Assembly: GCF_019192965.1 (NCBI RefSeq)
Contig: NZ_JAHTKU010000024.1
Location: 45,824-109,823, forward strand
Direction: 5' to 3'
DNA: 64,000 nt
From: Nocardioides daeguensis
GTDB lineage: Bacteria > Actinomycetota > Actinomycetes > Propionibacteriales > Nocardioidaceae
The position numbers and the translations under genes are program-made. Below the pieces are notes generated by a model. It was not told where the DNA came from. It was given only the letters and a program-made list of their open reading frames with translations, and did not search any database. How positions within the stretch are numbered: the first letter of the stretch is position 1; each line of letters opens with the position of its first letter. Shown here piece by piece: positions 16,742-27,648 of the stretch.

Positions 16742-16814
16742 CCGGAGGTTTCGAGGCTCGCTGGCGCTCGCACCTCAACCACCGGCGGTCTCGCTGGCGC
16801 TCGCACCTCAACCA
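16742..16814 (+). repeat. 44-bp dispersed repeat, full copy plus partial tandem copy
   Basis: 16742-16785 is a full copy and 16791-16814 repeats its central 24 bp (tcgctggcgctcgcacctca plus four bases). Both lie in the 383-bp gap 16507-16889 between the divergent HNH and GNAT genes. Apart from these repeats I see no gene in the gap; part of it will be promoter. Confidence 0.78.
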
Positions 16815-16889
16815 TCGGCGGGGGCGCGCTCCAAGCCGCCCCAAGCGTCCGGCAAGGACGCCGCAAGCGGGCGGGGCGACGCTCGGTCC

Positions 16890-17411
16890 ATGACCACGAC
16901 CCCCACCTCCTGGCTGCCTGCGTCCTGGGCCCACCCGACCCGGGTCGCCGTGACCGACCGGCACCACCTGCGCCCGATGGGCCCGGCCGACGTCGACCTC
17001 GACCTGCCTGCGGTGCACGCGTCGCGGGACCGGCTGTGGGCGATCTACGGACAGGCGTGGGGGTGGCCGCCGGCGGACCTCAGCAGGGAGGCGGACGTCG
17101 ACGACCTCGCCCACCACGCGGCGGAGATCGAGGCGCACGAGTCCTTTCTCTACGGGCTGTTCGACGCGGACGAGACCGTCCTGCTCGGCTGCGTGTACGT
17201 CGACCCGCCGGCCAAGGTCGGCGCGGACGCGGACATCTCGTGGTGGGTGGCGGAGGGCGTGCTCGGCAGCGAGGTCGAGCAGGCCCTGGACGCCTTCGTG
17301 CCCGCCTGGATCGAGAGCGCCTGGCCGCTCACCCGGCCGAGGTACGTCGGCCGCGACCTGACCTGGGCGCAGTGGCTCGCCCTGCCCGACCTGCTCGAGG
17401 AGAACCGATGA
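16890..17411 (+). CDS. GNAT-like N-acetyltransferase family protein
   Basis: This 173-residue protein has the layout of a GNAT fold: an N-terminal substrate segment (YGQAWGWPPADLSREADVDDLAHH), then a central strand FLYGLFDADETVLLGCVYVDPP and ISWWVAEGVLGSEVE. The canonical acetyl-CoA loop Q/RxxGxG/A is not obvious, so activity is uncertain. The ATG at 16890 is chosen because the upstream extension is repeat sequence. Its stop overlaps the next start (ATGA), so the two are coupled, although the next product is exported. Confidence 0.7.
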   Translation: MTTTPTSWLPASWAHPTRVAVTDRHHLRPMGPADVDLDLPAVHASRDRLWAIYGQAWGWPPADLSREADVDDLAHHAAEIEAHESFLYGLFDADETVLLGCVYVDPPAKVGADADISWWVAEGVLGSEVEQALDAFVPAWIESAWPLTRPRYVGRDLTWAQWLALPDLLEENR

Positions 17412-19126
17412 GTACCCGTACCTTCGCCCGGCTCACGCTGGGCGCCCTCGCCGCCGTGGTCGGTCTCGCACCCGTCCTGGCTCCCGCCCCTGCCCACGCC
17501 GGCCAGGTCGGCTCGACCCTGAGCATCACCGGCGCCGGCCGGGTGGAGGTGGTCGAGGGCTCGCTGGAGGACGACGGCGCGTACGCCTGCGACCGCACCA
17601 CCAACCTGGACCACCGGGTCACCGTGACCTGCCCGCGGATCCGCAACGAGGAGCCGTTCGAGGCTTGGATCTGGCTGCGCCCGTCCCTGTTCGGCGTGCC
17701 GAGCGGATGGGCGTTCGTGGAGTGGCAGGGCTGCGACGAGACCCGCCCCAACAGCAACGGGACCCGCGACTGCGCGGTGCACTCGGGTGCGTTCACCAGC
17801 GTCGAGCGGTACCCGGTCGCCGTGTTCCGCGACGTCGACCCGCCGAAGGTGACCGGCTTCAACGCCACCCAGGTCGTCAACGAGCAGGGCAGGTTCAAGC
17901 TCACCTGGTCCTCCAGCGGCGCCGTGGCCACGCACTGCATGCTCGACAGCGGCGCATGGGAGAACTGCACCTCGCCGCGCACCCTCGTGCTGCCGGAGGG
18001 TCCGCACCTGGTCGCGGTCCGTGCGGAGGACGGCTCGGGCAACCTGAGCTCGTCCCACTCCCTGCAGCTGCACTCGGTCGACACGGCCTTCACGGCGACC
18101 CCGCCCAAGCTGAGCAACAGCCGGACCGCGGAGTTCGGCTTCAGCTCTCAAGGCGGCAATGCCTTCGACTGCACGCTGGACGGCTACCCGTTCACCTGCG
18201 ACAGCGGTCAGGGCCACTTCACCGACCTCGCCGACGGGCCGCACACGCTGACGGTCGCGGGCCGCAACGGGACCTGGGTCGACCCGGTCCCGGCCCACTA
18301 CGAGTGGACGGTCGACGCGACGGCGCCGGAGACGACGCTGACCGGCGGCCCGGTGGAGGGCTCCACGACCACGGCCAGCACCGCCACGTTCACCGTCGAC
18401 GCGGCGGGCGCGACGTCCTTCATCTGCACGATCGACGGCGCCTGGACCCCGTGCGGCCGCGGCGAGGTGAGGGTCGAGGGACTCGCACCCGGCAGCCATG
18501 TGTTCGAGGCGGCCGCCCGTGACGCCGCCGGCAACCGCGACCAGACGCCGGCCCGGCGGACCTGGATCGTGCGCGCGGCCGACACCACCGCGCCGGACAC
18601 CACCCTGACCGGTGGCCCCGCCGACGGGTCGGTCGTGACGACGCCGAACGCCACCTTCGAGGTCGGTACGACGGAGCCCGGCTCCCGCACGACCTGCACC
18701 CTCGACGGCGCCGACCTGCCCTGCCCGGCCGGTCCGCTGGCCCTCACCGGCCTCTCCCCGGGCACCCACGTGCTGACCGCAACGGCCACGGACGCCGCCG
18801 GCAACACCGACCCGAGCGCCGCGACCCGTACCTGGACGGTCCCGGTCCCCGCGGCCTCCCTCAAGCGCAAGGGCAGCTCGCTGAGCCTGCGGGTCCGCGA
18901 CGCCCGGCGCCTGGCCCTGGTCGTCGCCACGGGCAAGAAGCCCGGGAAGGTCAAGGTCTACGCCGGCAAGCGTCTCGTGAGGACCCTGTCGCTCAAGCGC
19001 TCCACCCCCACGCAGGTCGTCGACGTGACGACCTTCGCAGGCCCGTGGAGCGGCAAGGTCCGCATCGTCGTGGTGTCGAACCGCCGCACGGTGCGGGTCG
19101 AGGGAGTCGCGGCCCCCACGCGCTGA
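17408..19126 (+). CDS. Secreted protein with repeated Ig-like domains
   Basis: The 572-residue product has a signal peptide (LTLGALAAVVGLAPVLAPAPAHA) and a mature region of repeated beta-sandwich units. Recurring phrases are APETTLTGGPVEG/APDTTLTGGPADG, F-x-C-T-x-D-G-x-x-x-x-C and DAAGN. About three such units, each with a Cys pair, lie between residues 150 and 480, ending in a basic SLKRKGSSLSLRVRDARRL segment. It probably acts on the cell surface in adhesion or binding, with no catalytic motif. It starts within the stop of the GNAT-like gene and ends before a strong bidirectional hairpin. Confidence 0.8.
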   Translation: MSTRTFARLTLGALAAVVGLAPVLAPAPAHAGQVGSTLSITGAGRVEVVEGSLEDDGAYACDRTTNLDHRVTVTCPRIRNEEPFEAWIWLRPSLFGVPSGWAFVEWQGCDETRPNSNGTRDCAVHSGAFTSVERYPVAVFRDVDPPKVTGFNATQVVNEQGRFKLTWSSSGAVATHCMLDSGAWENCTSPRTLVLPEGPHLVAVRAEDGSGNLSSSHSLQLHSVDTAFTATPPKLSNSRTAEFGFSSQGGNAFDCTLDGYPFTCDSGQGHFTDLADGPHTLTVAGRNGTWVDPVPAHYEWTVDATAPETTLTGGPVEGSTTTASTATFTVDAAGATSFICTIDGAWTPCGRGEVRVEGLAPGSHVFEAAARDAAGNRDQTPARRTWIVRAADTTAPDTTLTGGPADGSVVTTPNATFEVGTTEPGSRTTCTLDGADLPCPAGPLALTGLSPGTHVLTATATDAAGNTDPSAATRTWTVPVPAASLKRKGSSLSLRVRDARRLALVVATGKKPGKVKVYAGKRLVRTLSLKRSTPTQVVDVTTFAGPWSGKVRIVVVSNRRTVRVEGVAAPTR

Positions 19127-19141
19127 CCTCGACCAACGCGG

Positions 19142-19177
19142 CGCCGCCGGTCGTCTTGTGGACGACGACCGGCGGCG
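19142..19177. terminator. Bidirectional terminator hairpin
   Basis: A 13-bp perfect stem (19143-19155 with 19164-19176, extendable by one pair) and an 8-base loop lie between the convergent Ig-like and MazG genes. It can serve both transcripts. There is no long T-tract, as usual in GC-rich actinobacteria. Confidence 0.75.
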
Positions 19178-19186
19178 TCGTCGCGT

Positions 19187-19774
19187 CTACTGCCTCCTGC
19201 GCACGGCGTCGCGCAGCGCCTGCTCCGGGTCGACTCCCTCGGCGCGCGCCTCGGCGACCAGGGCGAGCAGGCGCTCGCCGAGGTCCGGGGAGTCCGCCGC
19301 CACGTCGAGCGGCAGCCCGGCCCGCTCGCGCCGGGCCAGCGCCTTGTCGGCGTACAGCAGGGCGGGCAGGGCGGAGGGCAGGTCGGCGGGCTCGGTCCGC
19401 TCGGCCGCCTTGATCCACTGCCAGCGCTCGTCGACCTGCGCGGCGGTGAGGTCCGCGGAGTCGTCGCCGAACACGTGCGGGTTGCGGCGGCGCATCTTGG
19501 CGGTGATCCCGCGCGCGACGTCGTCGAGGTCGAAGTCGCCCCGCTCCTCGGCGATCACGGCGTGGAAGACGACCTGGAGCAGCAGGTCGCCGAGCTCCTC
19601 GGCGAGGTGCGTGTAGTCGCCGCTCGCCTCCCCCTCGTCGATCGCCTCGACGGTCTCGTAGGTCTCCTCGAGCAGGTAGCGCACCAGCGAGCGATGGGTC
19701 TGCTCCTGCTTCCACGGGCACTCCGCCCGCAGCCGCCGCATCACCGCGACGAACTCGGGGACCGGATCGGGCAC
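19187..19774 (-). CDS. mazG: MazG-family nucleoside triphosphate pyrophosphohydrolase
   Basis: This 195-residue protein has the MazG metal-binding helices: LRAECPWKQEQTHRSL, EETYETVEAIDEG and EELGDLLLQVVFHAVIAEE (the EExxE and ExxD pattern). It hydrolyses NTPs to NMP and pyrophosphate, cleaning nucleotide pools or lowering ppGpp. It is shorter than the two-domain E. coli MazG, as usual in actinobacteria. The GTG at 19774 lies 3 nt after the lipoprotein stop. mfd, the lipoprotein gene and mazG run in one direction as a probable repair/housekeeping operon. Confidence 0.93.
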   Translation of the reverse strand: MPDPVPEFVAVMRRLRAECPWKQEQTHRSLVRYLLEETYETVEAIDEGEASGDYTHLAEELGDLLLQVVFHAVIAEERGDFDLDDVARGITAKMRRRNPHVFGDDSADLTAAQVDERWQWIKAAERTEPADLPSALPALLYADKALARRERAGLPLDVAADSPDLGERLLALVAEARAEGVDPEQALRDAVRRRQ

Positions 19775-19777
19775 GGC

Positions 19778-20500
19778 TCAGCCCTGCGGCACGACCGCCG
19801 GCGGAGCCACGGCCGGACCGCAGCGCTGGGCGGCCGGCAGCTTCGCGACCTGCTCGGGGGTCAGGGCGGCGGTGTCGCTGGCGTCCTTGGCAGCGCTGCT
19901 CACCGGCACCGAGAGCGGGTCGCTGCCGAAGACGCCCGTCTTCGCGTCGTAGGTCCCGAAGACGGGGTTGAAGCTGACGTCGTGGTCGTCGAGCCAGGCG
20001 GTGATCAGCTCGATGCCCGCCGACACTGCCGCGTCGCCCTCGGCGCCGGAGTCGTCGGCGCCCAGCTCCGCCACCGGGTCGCTGAGCCGCTGCTGGATCC
20101 AGGTCAGGAACTCGAAGGTGTCGTAGTTGTCGTCGTCGATCGTGCCGAGGGGGTCCCACGCGTCGTGGACGGCGGTGCGGTCGATCGCGTCCGACGGCAG
20201 GCGTACGCCGTGCTCCGGGGCGAGCGCGTCGACGGCGACCGCCTGGGTCCAGCCGACGACGAACTGGGCTCGGATCAGCGCGGTCGGCGCCGGGCTGGCC
20301 TGCGGGTTGGCCGAGCGCAGCGCGCAGTAGTCCTCGACCGCCTGGTCGACCTTGCTCAGCTCGAGCCGCTGGCCCTCCACCTCGGCGGCCACGCCGGGCC
20401 GCACGTCGTTGTCGCTGACGCCGCAGCCGGCGACGAGCAGGGCGACCGCAGCGAGACTCGCTGCGGCGGGCCGGAACGACGCCACGTTCGAACGACGCAC
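19778..20500 (-). CDS. Putative lipoprotein, SurA N-domain-like
   Basis: The 240-residue product has a lipoprotein signal (AAASLAAVALLVAGCG, lipobox VAGC) followed by an acidic helical domain beginning VRPGVAAEVEGQRLELSKVDQ. That phrase is typical of SurA/PrsA N-terminal chaperone domains in actinobacteria, without a recognisable PPIase domain. It should be anchored outside the membrane and may assist protein folding. The GTG at 20500 follows AAGGAG, better placed than the GTG at 20506. It sits directly between mfd and mazG. Confidence 0.8.
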   Translation of the reverse strand: MRRSNVASFRPAAASLAAVALLVAGCGVSDNDVRPGVAAEVEGQRLELSKVDQAVEDYCALRSANPQASPAPTALIRAQFVVGWTQAVAVDALAPEHGVRLPSDAIDRTAVHDAWDPLGTIDDDNYDTFEFLTWIQQRLSDPVAELGADDSGAEGDAAVSAGIELITAWLDDHDVSFNPVFGTYDAKTGVFGSDPLSVPVSSAAKDASDTAALTPEQVAKLPAAQRCGPAVAPPAVVPQG

Positions 20501-20502
20501 AT

Positions 20503-24024
<3,522 letters not shown>

Positions 24025-24049
24025 CTTTGGTCGAGGGACACGACGAGCG

Positions 24050-24074
24050 CCCCCGGTCTGCGAACGACCGGGGG
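24050..24074. terminator. Terminator hairpin downstream of pstB
   Basis: CCCCCGGTC (24050-24058) pairs with GACCGGGGG (24066-24074) across a 7-base loop, just past the end of the pst operon and before the mfd start. It probably ends the phosphate-transport transcript. Confidence 0.72.
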
Positions 24075-24116
24075 TGCAGGCGCCAGCCTACGCCGGGGCG
24101 CCGACACCGCCCATGC

Positions 24117-25016
24117 TCAGCCGAACCGGCCGTTGACGTAGTCGTAGGTCCGCGAGTCCTGCGGGCTCTGGAACATGGCCTCGGTGTTGCCGTGCTCGAC
24201 GATCACGCCGGGCTGGCCCTGGGAGGCGAGGAAGAAGGCGCACTGGTCGGAGACGCGGGCGGCCTGCTGCATGTTGTGCGTGACGATCACGATCGTCACC
24301 TCCCGGGCGAGCTCGAGCATGGTCTCCTCGATCACCCGGGTGGAGGTCGGGTCGAGGGCCGAGCACGGCTCGTCCATGAGCAGCACCCGCGGGCGGATCG
24401 CCAGCGAGCGGGCGATGCACAAGCGCTGCTGCTGACCGCCGGAGAGGCCCCCGCCGGGCGCGTCGAGGCGGTCCTTGACCTCGTTCCACAGTCCGCCCTT
24501 GACCAGGCAGGACTCGACGAGGTCGTCCTTGTCGCCCCGCGGCATCCGGGTTCCGGTCAGCTTGAGCCCGGCCAGCACGTTCTCCCGGATCGACATCGCC
24601 GGGAACGGGTTCGGCTTCTGGAACACCATGCCGATCGCCCGCCGCGCGTCGATCAGCCGCTTGCCCGGGTCGTAGATGTCCTCGCCGTCGAGCAGCACCT
24701 CGCCGGCCAGCTGGGCCGACGGGACCAGCTCGTGCATCCGGTTGAGGATGCGCAGGAAGGTCGACTTGCCACAGCCCGACGGACCGATCAGCGCGGTGAT
24801 CCCCCCGGCCGGCATGGTCAGCGAGACCCGGTCGAGGACCTTGTGGTCGCCGAACCAGGCGGTGATCTCGCGGGCCTCGAGCTCAGCGAGGCTGCCCGGA
24901 GCGCCGGAGCGGTCGATCGAGGTCGCCGGGTCGAGCCGGGGCACGTCGGCGCCGGGCGGCGGGGGCGGCGGCACCGCCGGGATGGTCATCGTGTCGGCGG
25001 TCGGGTCGGTGGTCAT
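24117..25016 (-). CDS. pstB: Phosphate ABC transporter ATP-binding protein PstB
   Basis: This 299-residue ABC ATPase powers phosphate import through PstC/PstA. Walker A is GPSGCGKST, the signature LSGGQQQRLCIARSLA, Walker B VLLMDEPCSALDPTST and the H-loop VTHNMQQAARVSD, a near-perfect PstB pattern. It has an unusual Pro-rich N-terminal tail (about 40 residues). ATG at 25016 follows GAAGGACC. It lies last in the pst locus, separated from the upstream PstS-like gene by a 16-bp hairpin that should lower its expression relative to the binding protein. Confidence 0.97.
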   Translation of the reverse strand: MTTDPTADTMTIPAVPPPPPPGADVPRLDPATSIDRSGAPGSLAELEAREITAWFGDHKVLDRVSLTMPAGGITALIGPSGCGKSTFLRILNRMHELVPSAQLAGEVLLDGEDIYDPGKRLIDARRAIGMVFQKPNPFPAMSIRENVLAGLKLTGTRMPRGDKDDLVESCLVKGGLWNEVKDRLDAPGGGLSGGQQQRLCIARSLAIRPRVLLMDEPCSALDPTSTRVIEETMLELAREVTIVIVTHNMQQAARVSDQCAFFLASQGQPGVIVEHGNTEAMFQSPQDSRTYDYVNGRFG

Positions 25017-25036
25017 GCGTGGTCCTTCGCGAATGT

Positions 25037-25075
25037 GCGGGGCCCGGGTGGGCGTCGTACCCACCCGGGCCCCGC
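25037..25075 (-). terminator. Intercistronic attenuator hairpin between PstS-like gene and pstB
   Basis: A perfect 16-bp GC stem (25037-25052 with 25060-25075) and a 7-base loop occupy most of the 72-bp gap. It probably stops or slows a share of transcripts and protects the upstream mRNA, giving more binding protein than ATPase. Confidence 0.72.
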
Positions 25076-25088
25076 GGAGTGCTTCGAG

Positions 25089-26654
25089 CTACTTCAGCTT
25101 GATCGTGAACGCGAGCGTGGTCGACGGCGCGAGGGCGTCGCCGCCCCAGGTCGCGACCAGCTTGTTCTTGCCCTTCTTCAGGCCCTTGAGGGCGACCTTG
25201 GCGACGCCCCCGCTGACGGTGCCCGTGCCGACGACCTTGCTGCCGAGCTTGACGGTGATGGCGCCGGTGGCCGGGGTGGTGGTGCCGGCGAGCGCGACGG
25301 AGACCGAGCCCTTGACCTTCTTGGCGCGCTTGGCCTTGGCCGGGAAGGACTCGCTCAGCGACGCGATGGTCTTGACCGTGACCGTGCCCGTGGCCTCGGA
25401 GGGCTGGAAGACCGAGCCTGCCTTGGGCGTGAAGACCGCCTTGTAGGTGTGGGTGCCCGCAGCGAGACCCGACAGCTTGGCGGTCGCGGCGCCACCGACG
25501 ACGGCGACGTTGGCCGCGACGACCACGCCGTTCTCGGAGAAGGTCACGGTGCCCTCGGGGGTCTTCGAACCCGCGATGGTCGCCTTGACGTCGGCCTTGC
25601 CCGCACCGGTGCTGGTGCCGCTCACCGAGGCCGTGGTCGCCACCGGCTCGTTGCCGGTGGTGAAGTTGCTGGTGGCGGAGGTCGTCTGGACACCGCACAC
25701 GCCGCCGTCGATCGGGCGGGCGAGCTGGTCGAAGCCGGCCTGCTTGATCAGGGCCTCGGCGGCGTCGGAGCAGAGGAAGCCGTCCGGCCCGAAGACCGCG
25801 GTGATCTCGGGCTTGGCGACGTCGGTGCCGCGCACCACGTTGTAGAGCGCACGCTTGGCCTCGAAGTCGCCGCCGACCAGGCGGAGGGTGTTGCCGAGCA
25901 GGCCGGCGCGGCCGGCCGAGAACGGCGCGATCGCGTTCGGGTCGTTCTTGATGCTGGTGTCGTCGTGCTCCTGCACGGCGACGACACTCGGCGCGAGGGT
26001 CACCGCGTTGCCGCCGTTGGCGGCCTTGAGCTGGGCCTCGAAGAAGGACCGGGTGCCGGAGCCCGCCTGCGGGATCTTCGGTGCGATGACCCCGCTCGTC
26101 GCGCTGCCCGGGATCTGGTTCCAGTTGGTGTAGGTGCCGTCGTAGATCTTGACCAGGTCGGCCTTGTTGATCGTGGCCGGCGCGTTCGACGCGACGCTGG
26201 CGGACACCGCGACCCGCAGCACGTCGACGGCGAAGGGGAACTGCTTGAGCCCGGCGTTCTCCTCCGCGCCGCTGAGGCTGGACGAGGACCGCGCGAAGTC
26301 GATCTCGGGCGTGTCGTTGGGGGCGTAGAGGCGGCTCTTGCCCGAACCGGAGCCGTTGGGCCGCGGGATGGTCGCGCCACCGGGGAGGTTGAGGTCGCCG
26401 CCGCTGGTGGCCGCGTACGTGGCCAGCTTGACCGCGGGGGCCGGGACCCGGCCGTTCCAGGTGTCGGCGAGGAGCTTGAGTGCGTGCTGGCTGGTGTCCG
26501 AGCCGACACCGATCAGGTCGGCGGAGACCGGGGTCAGGGTGGTGTCGTCGTTGTCCGGGACATAGGCAGCGTGCGCGGGCGCCGTGCCGGCGATCACCGA
26601 AGCGGTCGCGAGGGCCCCGACGAGGACTCCCCCGAACGTCTTGCGTGCAGACAT
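25089..26654 (-). CDS. Secreted PstS-like phosphate-binding protein with C-terminal Ig-like domains
   Basis: The 521-residue product has a signal peptide (GGVLVGALATASVIAGTAPAHA) and a PstS-type binding domain (about 40-330) with GVGSDTSQHALK and QAGSGTRSFFEAQL at ligand-binding positions. Two Ig-like beta domains follow (about 335-520: TVTFSENGVVVAANVAVVGGAAT and GAITVKLGSKVVGTGTVSGG), ending in a basic tail. No membrane anchor is visible, so it may be released or held in the wall. ATG at 26654 is preceded by GAGGAAG. It is the second PstS-like gene of this locus, behind the sortase-like gene. Confidence 0.85.
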   Translation of the reverse strand: MSARKTFGGVLVGALATASVIAGTAPAHAAYVPDNDDTTLTPVSADLIGVGSDTSQHALKLLADTWNGRVPAPAVKLATYAATSGGDLNLPGGATIPRPNGSGSGKSRLYAPNDTPEIDFARSSSSLSGAEENAGLKQFPFAVDVLRVAVSASVASNAPATINKADLVKIYDGTYTNWNQIPGSATSGVIAPKIPQAGSGTRSFFEAQLKAANGGNAVTLAPSVVAVQEHDDTSIKNDPNAIAPFSAGRAGLLGNTLRLVGGDFEAKRALYNVVRGTDVAKPEITAVFGPDGFLCSDAAEALIKQAGFDQLARPIDGGVCGVQTTSATSNFTTGNEPVATTASVSGTSTGAGKADVKATIAGSKTPEGTVTFSENGVVVAANVAVVGGAATAKLSGLAAGTHTYKAVFTPKAGSVFQPSEATGTVTVKTIASLSESFPAKAKRAKKVKGSVSVALAGTTTPATGAITVKLGSKVVGTGTVSGGVAKVALKGLKKGKNKLVATWGGDALAPSTTLAFTIKLK

Positions 26655-26703
26655 CAACTTCCTCTTCTCTGGATTTCTTCTCGGGTGTGGTGGTGCGGGT
26701 CGT

Positions 26704-27648
26704 TCAGATCAGGTTGGGCAGCAGCCGCATGGCTGTGTCCGTGGTGAGCCACGAGAGGGCGAGCAGGGGCGCGCAGCCGACGACCCAGACCTGGGTGCGG
26801 GTCCAGCGCTGGCGCGCCAGCTGGGTGGCGACGACGAGCCCGATGAGCAGCGCGAGCCACAACGTCAGCAGCGGCAGCGCCTCCGTGCCGGACTTCATCG
26901 CCTCCTCGGACTCGGGGACGCTCGGCGACAGGCCGGCCGGTGCCGGGAAGCCTTGGGCGGCCTCGGCGTCGACGTAGACGGTGCTGCCGGGCATCATCCG
27001 GGCGAACCGGCCCTCGCCGGCCGCGGTGACGAGGGTCAGGCGTGCGGCACCCTGGGCGGCCGGCTGCGGCAGCGGGTCGCCGTCGTGGCGCAGGCCGAGC
27101 ACGCGGAAGGTGACCTTGCCCTGGGCCATGGTGACCTTGATCAGGTCGCCGGCCGCGAGCCGGTCGAGGTCGCGGAACGGGGCGCCGTACGTCGTCGAGC
27201 GCCCGTAGAGCGTCGATGCGCCCACCTGTCCGGGGAGCACGGTGTCGCGGCGGTGACCGGGTCCGGCGAACAGGTCGCCGGCCGCGGTTCCCTCGACGAC
27301 GGTCTCCTCGACGCCGATCGCGGGGATCGACAGCAGCGCGACCGGGGCACCCGGCTCGGTCACCGGGCCGACGGGCGCGGTCGCGCCTGCCAGCTGCGAG
27401 CGGAGCTCGCTGTGCAGCAGCGACTGGGCCCGGTCGTGCGAGACGGCGCCGAGGAACAGCAGGTGCACGACGAGCCACAGGCAGAGCAGCGCGACGACGG
27501 TCAGGGTCGCGTTGACCACCATGCCCGACTCGCTCGGCGGTGGCGGAGGCGGAGGCGTACGACGGCGGCGGCCGGTCTCCTCGGCGCTCGCCGGCGCCGG
27601 CGCGGTGGCCGCGACCGTGGGCGCGGCGTCCGGGACGGTCGTCGTCAT
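26704..27648 (-). CDS. Sortase-fold membrane protein lacking the catalytic cysteine
   Basis: The 314-residue protein has a Pro-rich cytoplasmic N-terminus, a membrane helix (about 43-69), a sortase-like extracytoplasmic domain (about 100-230) and two C-terminal membrane helices. The sortase His is present in GPGHRRDT (His132), and the strand that normally ends TLxTC reads RLTLVTA, so the nucleophile is Ala209. Arg214 or Arg217 could match the conserved Arg. It is therefore a pseudo-enzyme or a binding scaffold. The start overlaps the stop of the 860-residue surface protein by four bases, and the PstS-like gene follows after 49 nt. Confidence 0.85.
   Translation of the reverse strand: MTTTVPDAAPTVAATAPAPASAEETGRRRRTPPPPPPPSESGMVVNATLTVVALLCLWLVVHLLFLGAVSHDRAQSLLHSELRSQLAGATAPVGPVTEPGAPVALLSIPAIGVEETVVEGTAAGDLFAGPGHRRDTVLPGQVGASTLYGRSTTYGAPFRDLDRLAAGDLIKVTMAQGKVTFRVLGLRHDGDPLPQPAAQGAARLTLVTAAGEGRFARMMPGSTVYVDAEAAQGFPAPAGLSPSVPESEEAMKSGTEALPLLTLWLALLIGLVVATQLARQRWTRTQVWVVGCAPLLALSWLTTDTAMRLLPNLI

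Noticed and set aside
20485..20494. CGTTCGAACG palindrome resembling the regulon operator core
   Set aside because: It lacks the central GGATCC and lies inside the lipoprotein coding region, so it is probably chance.
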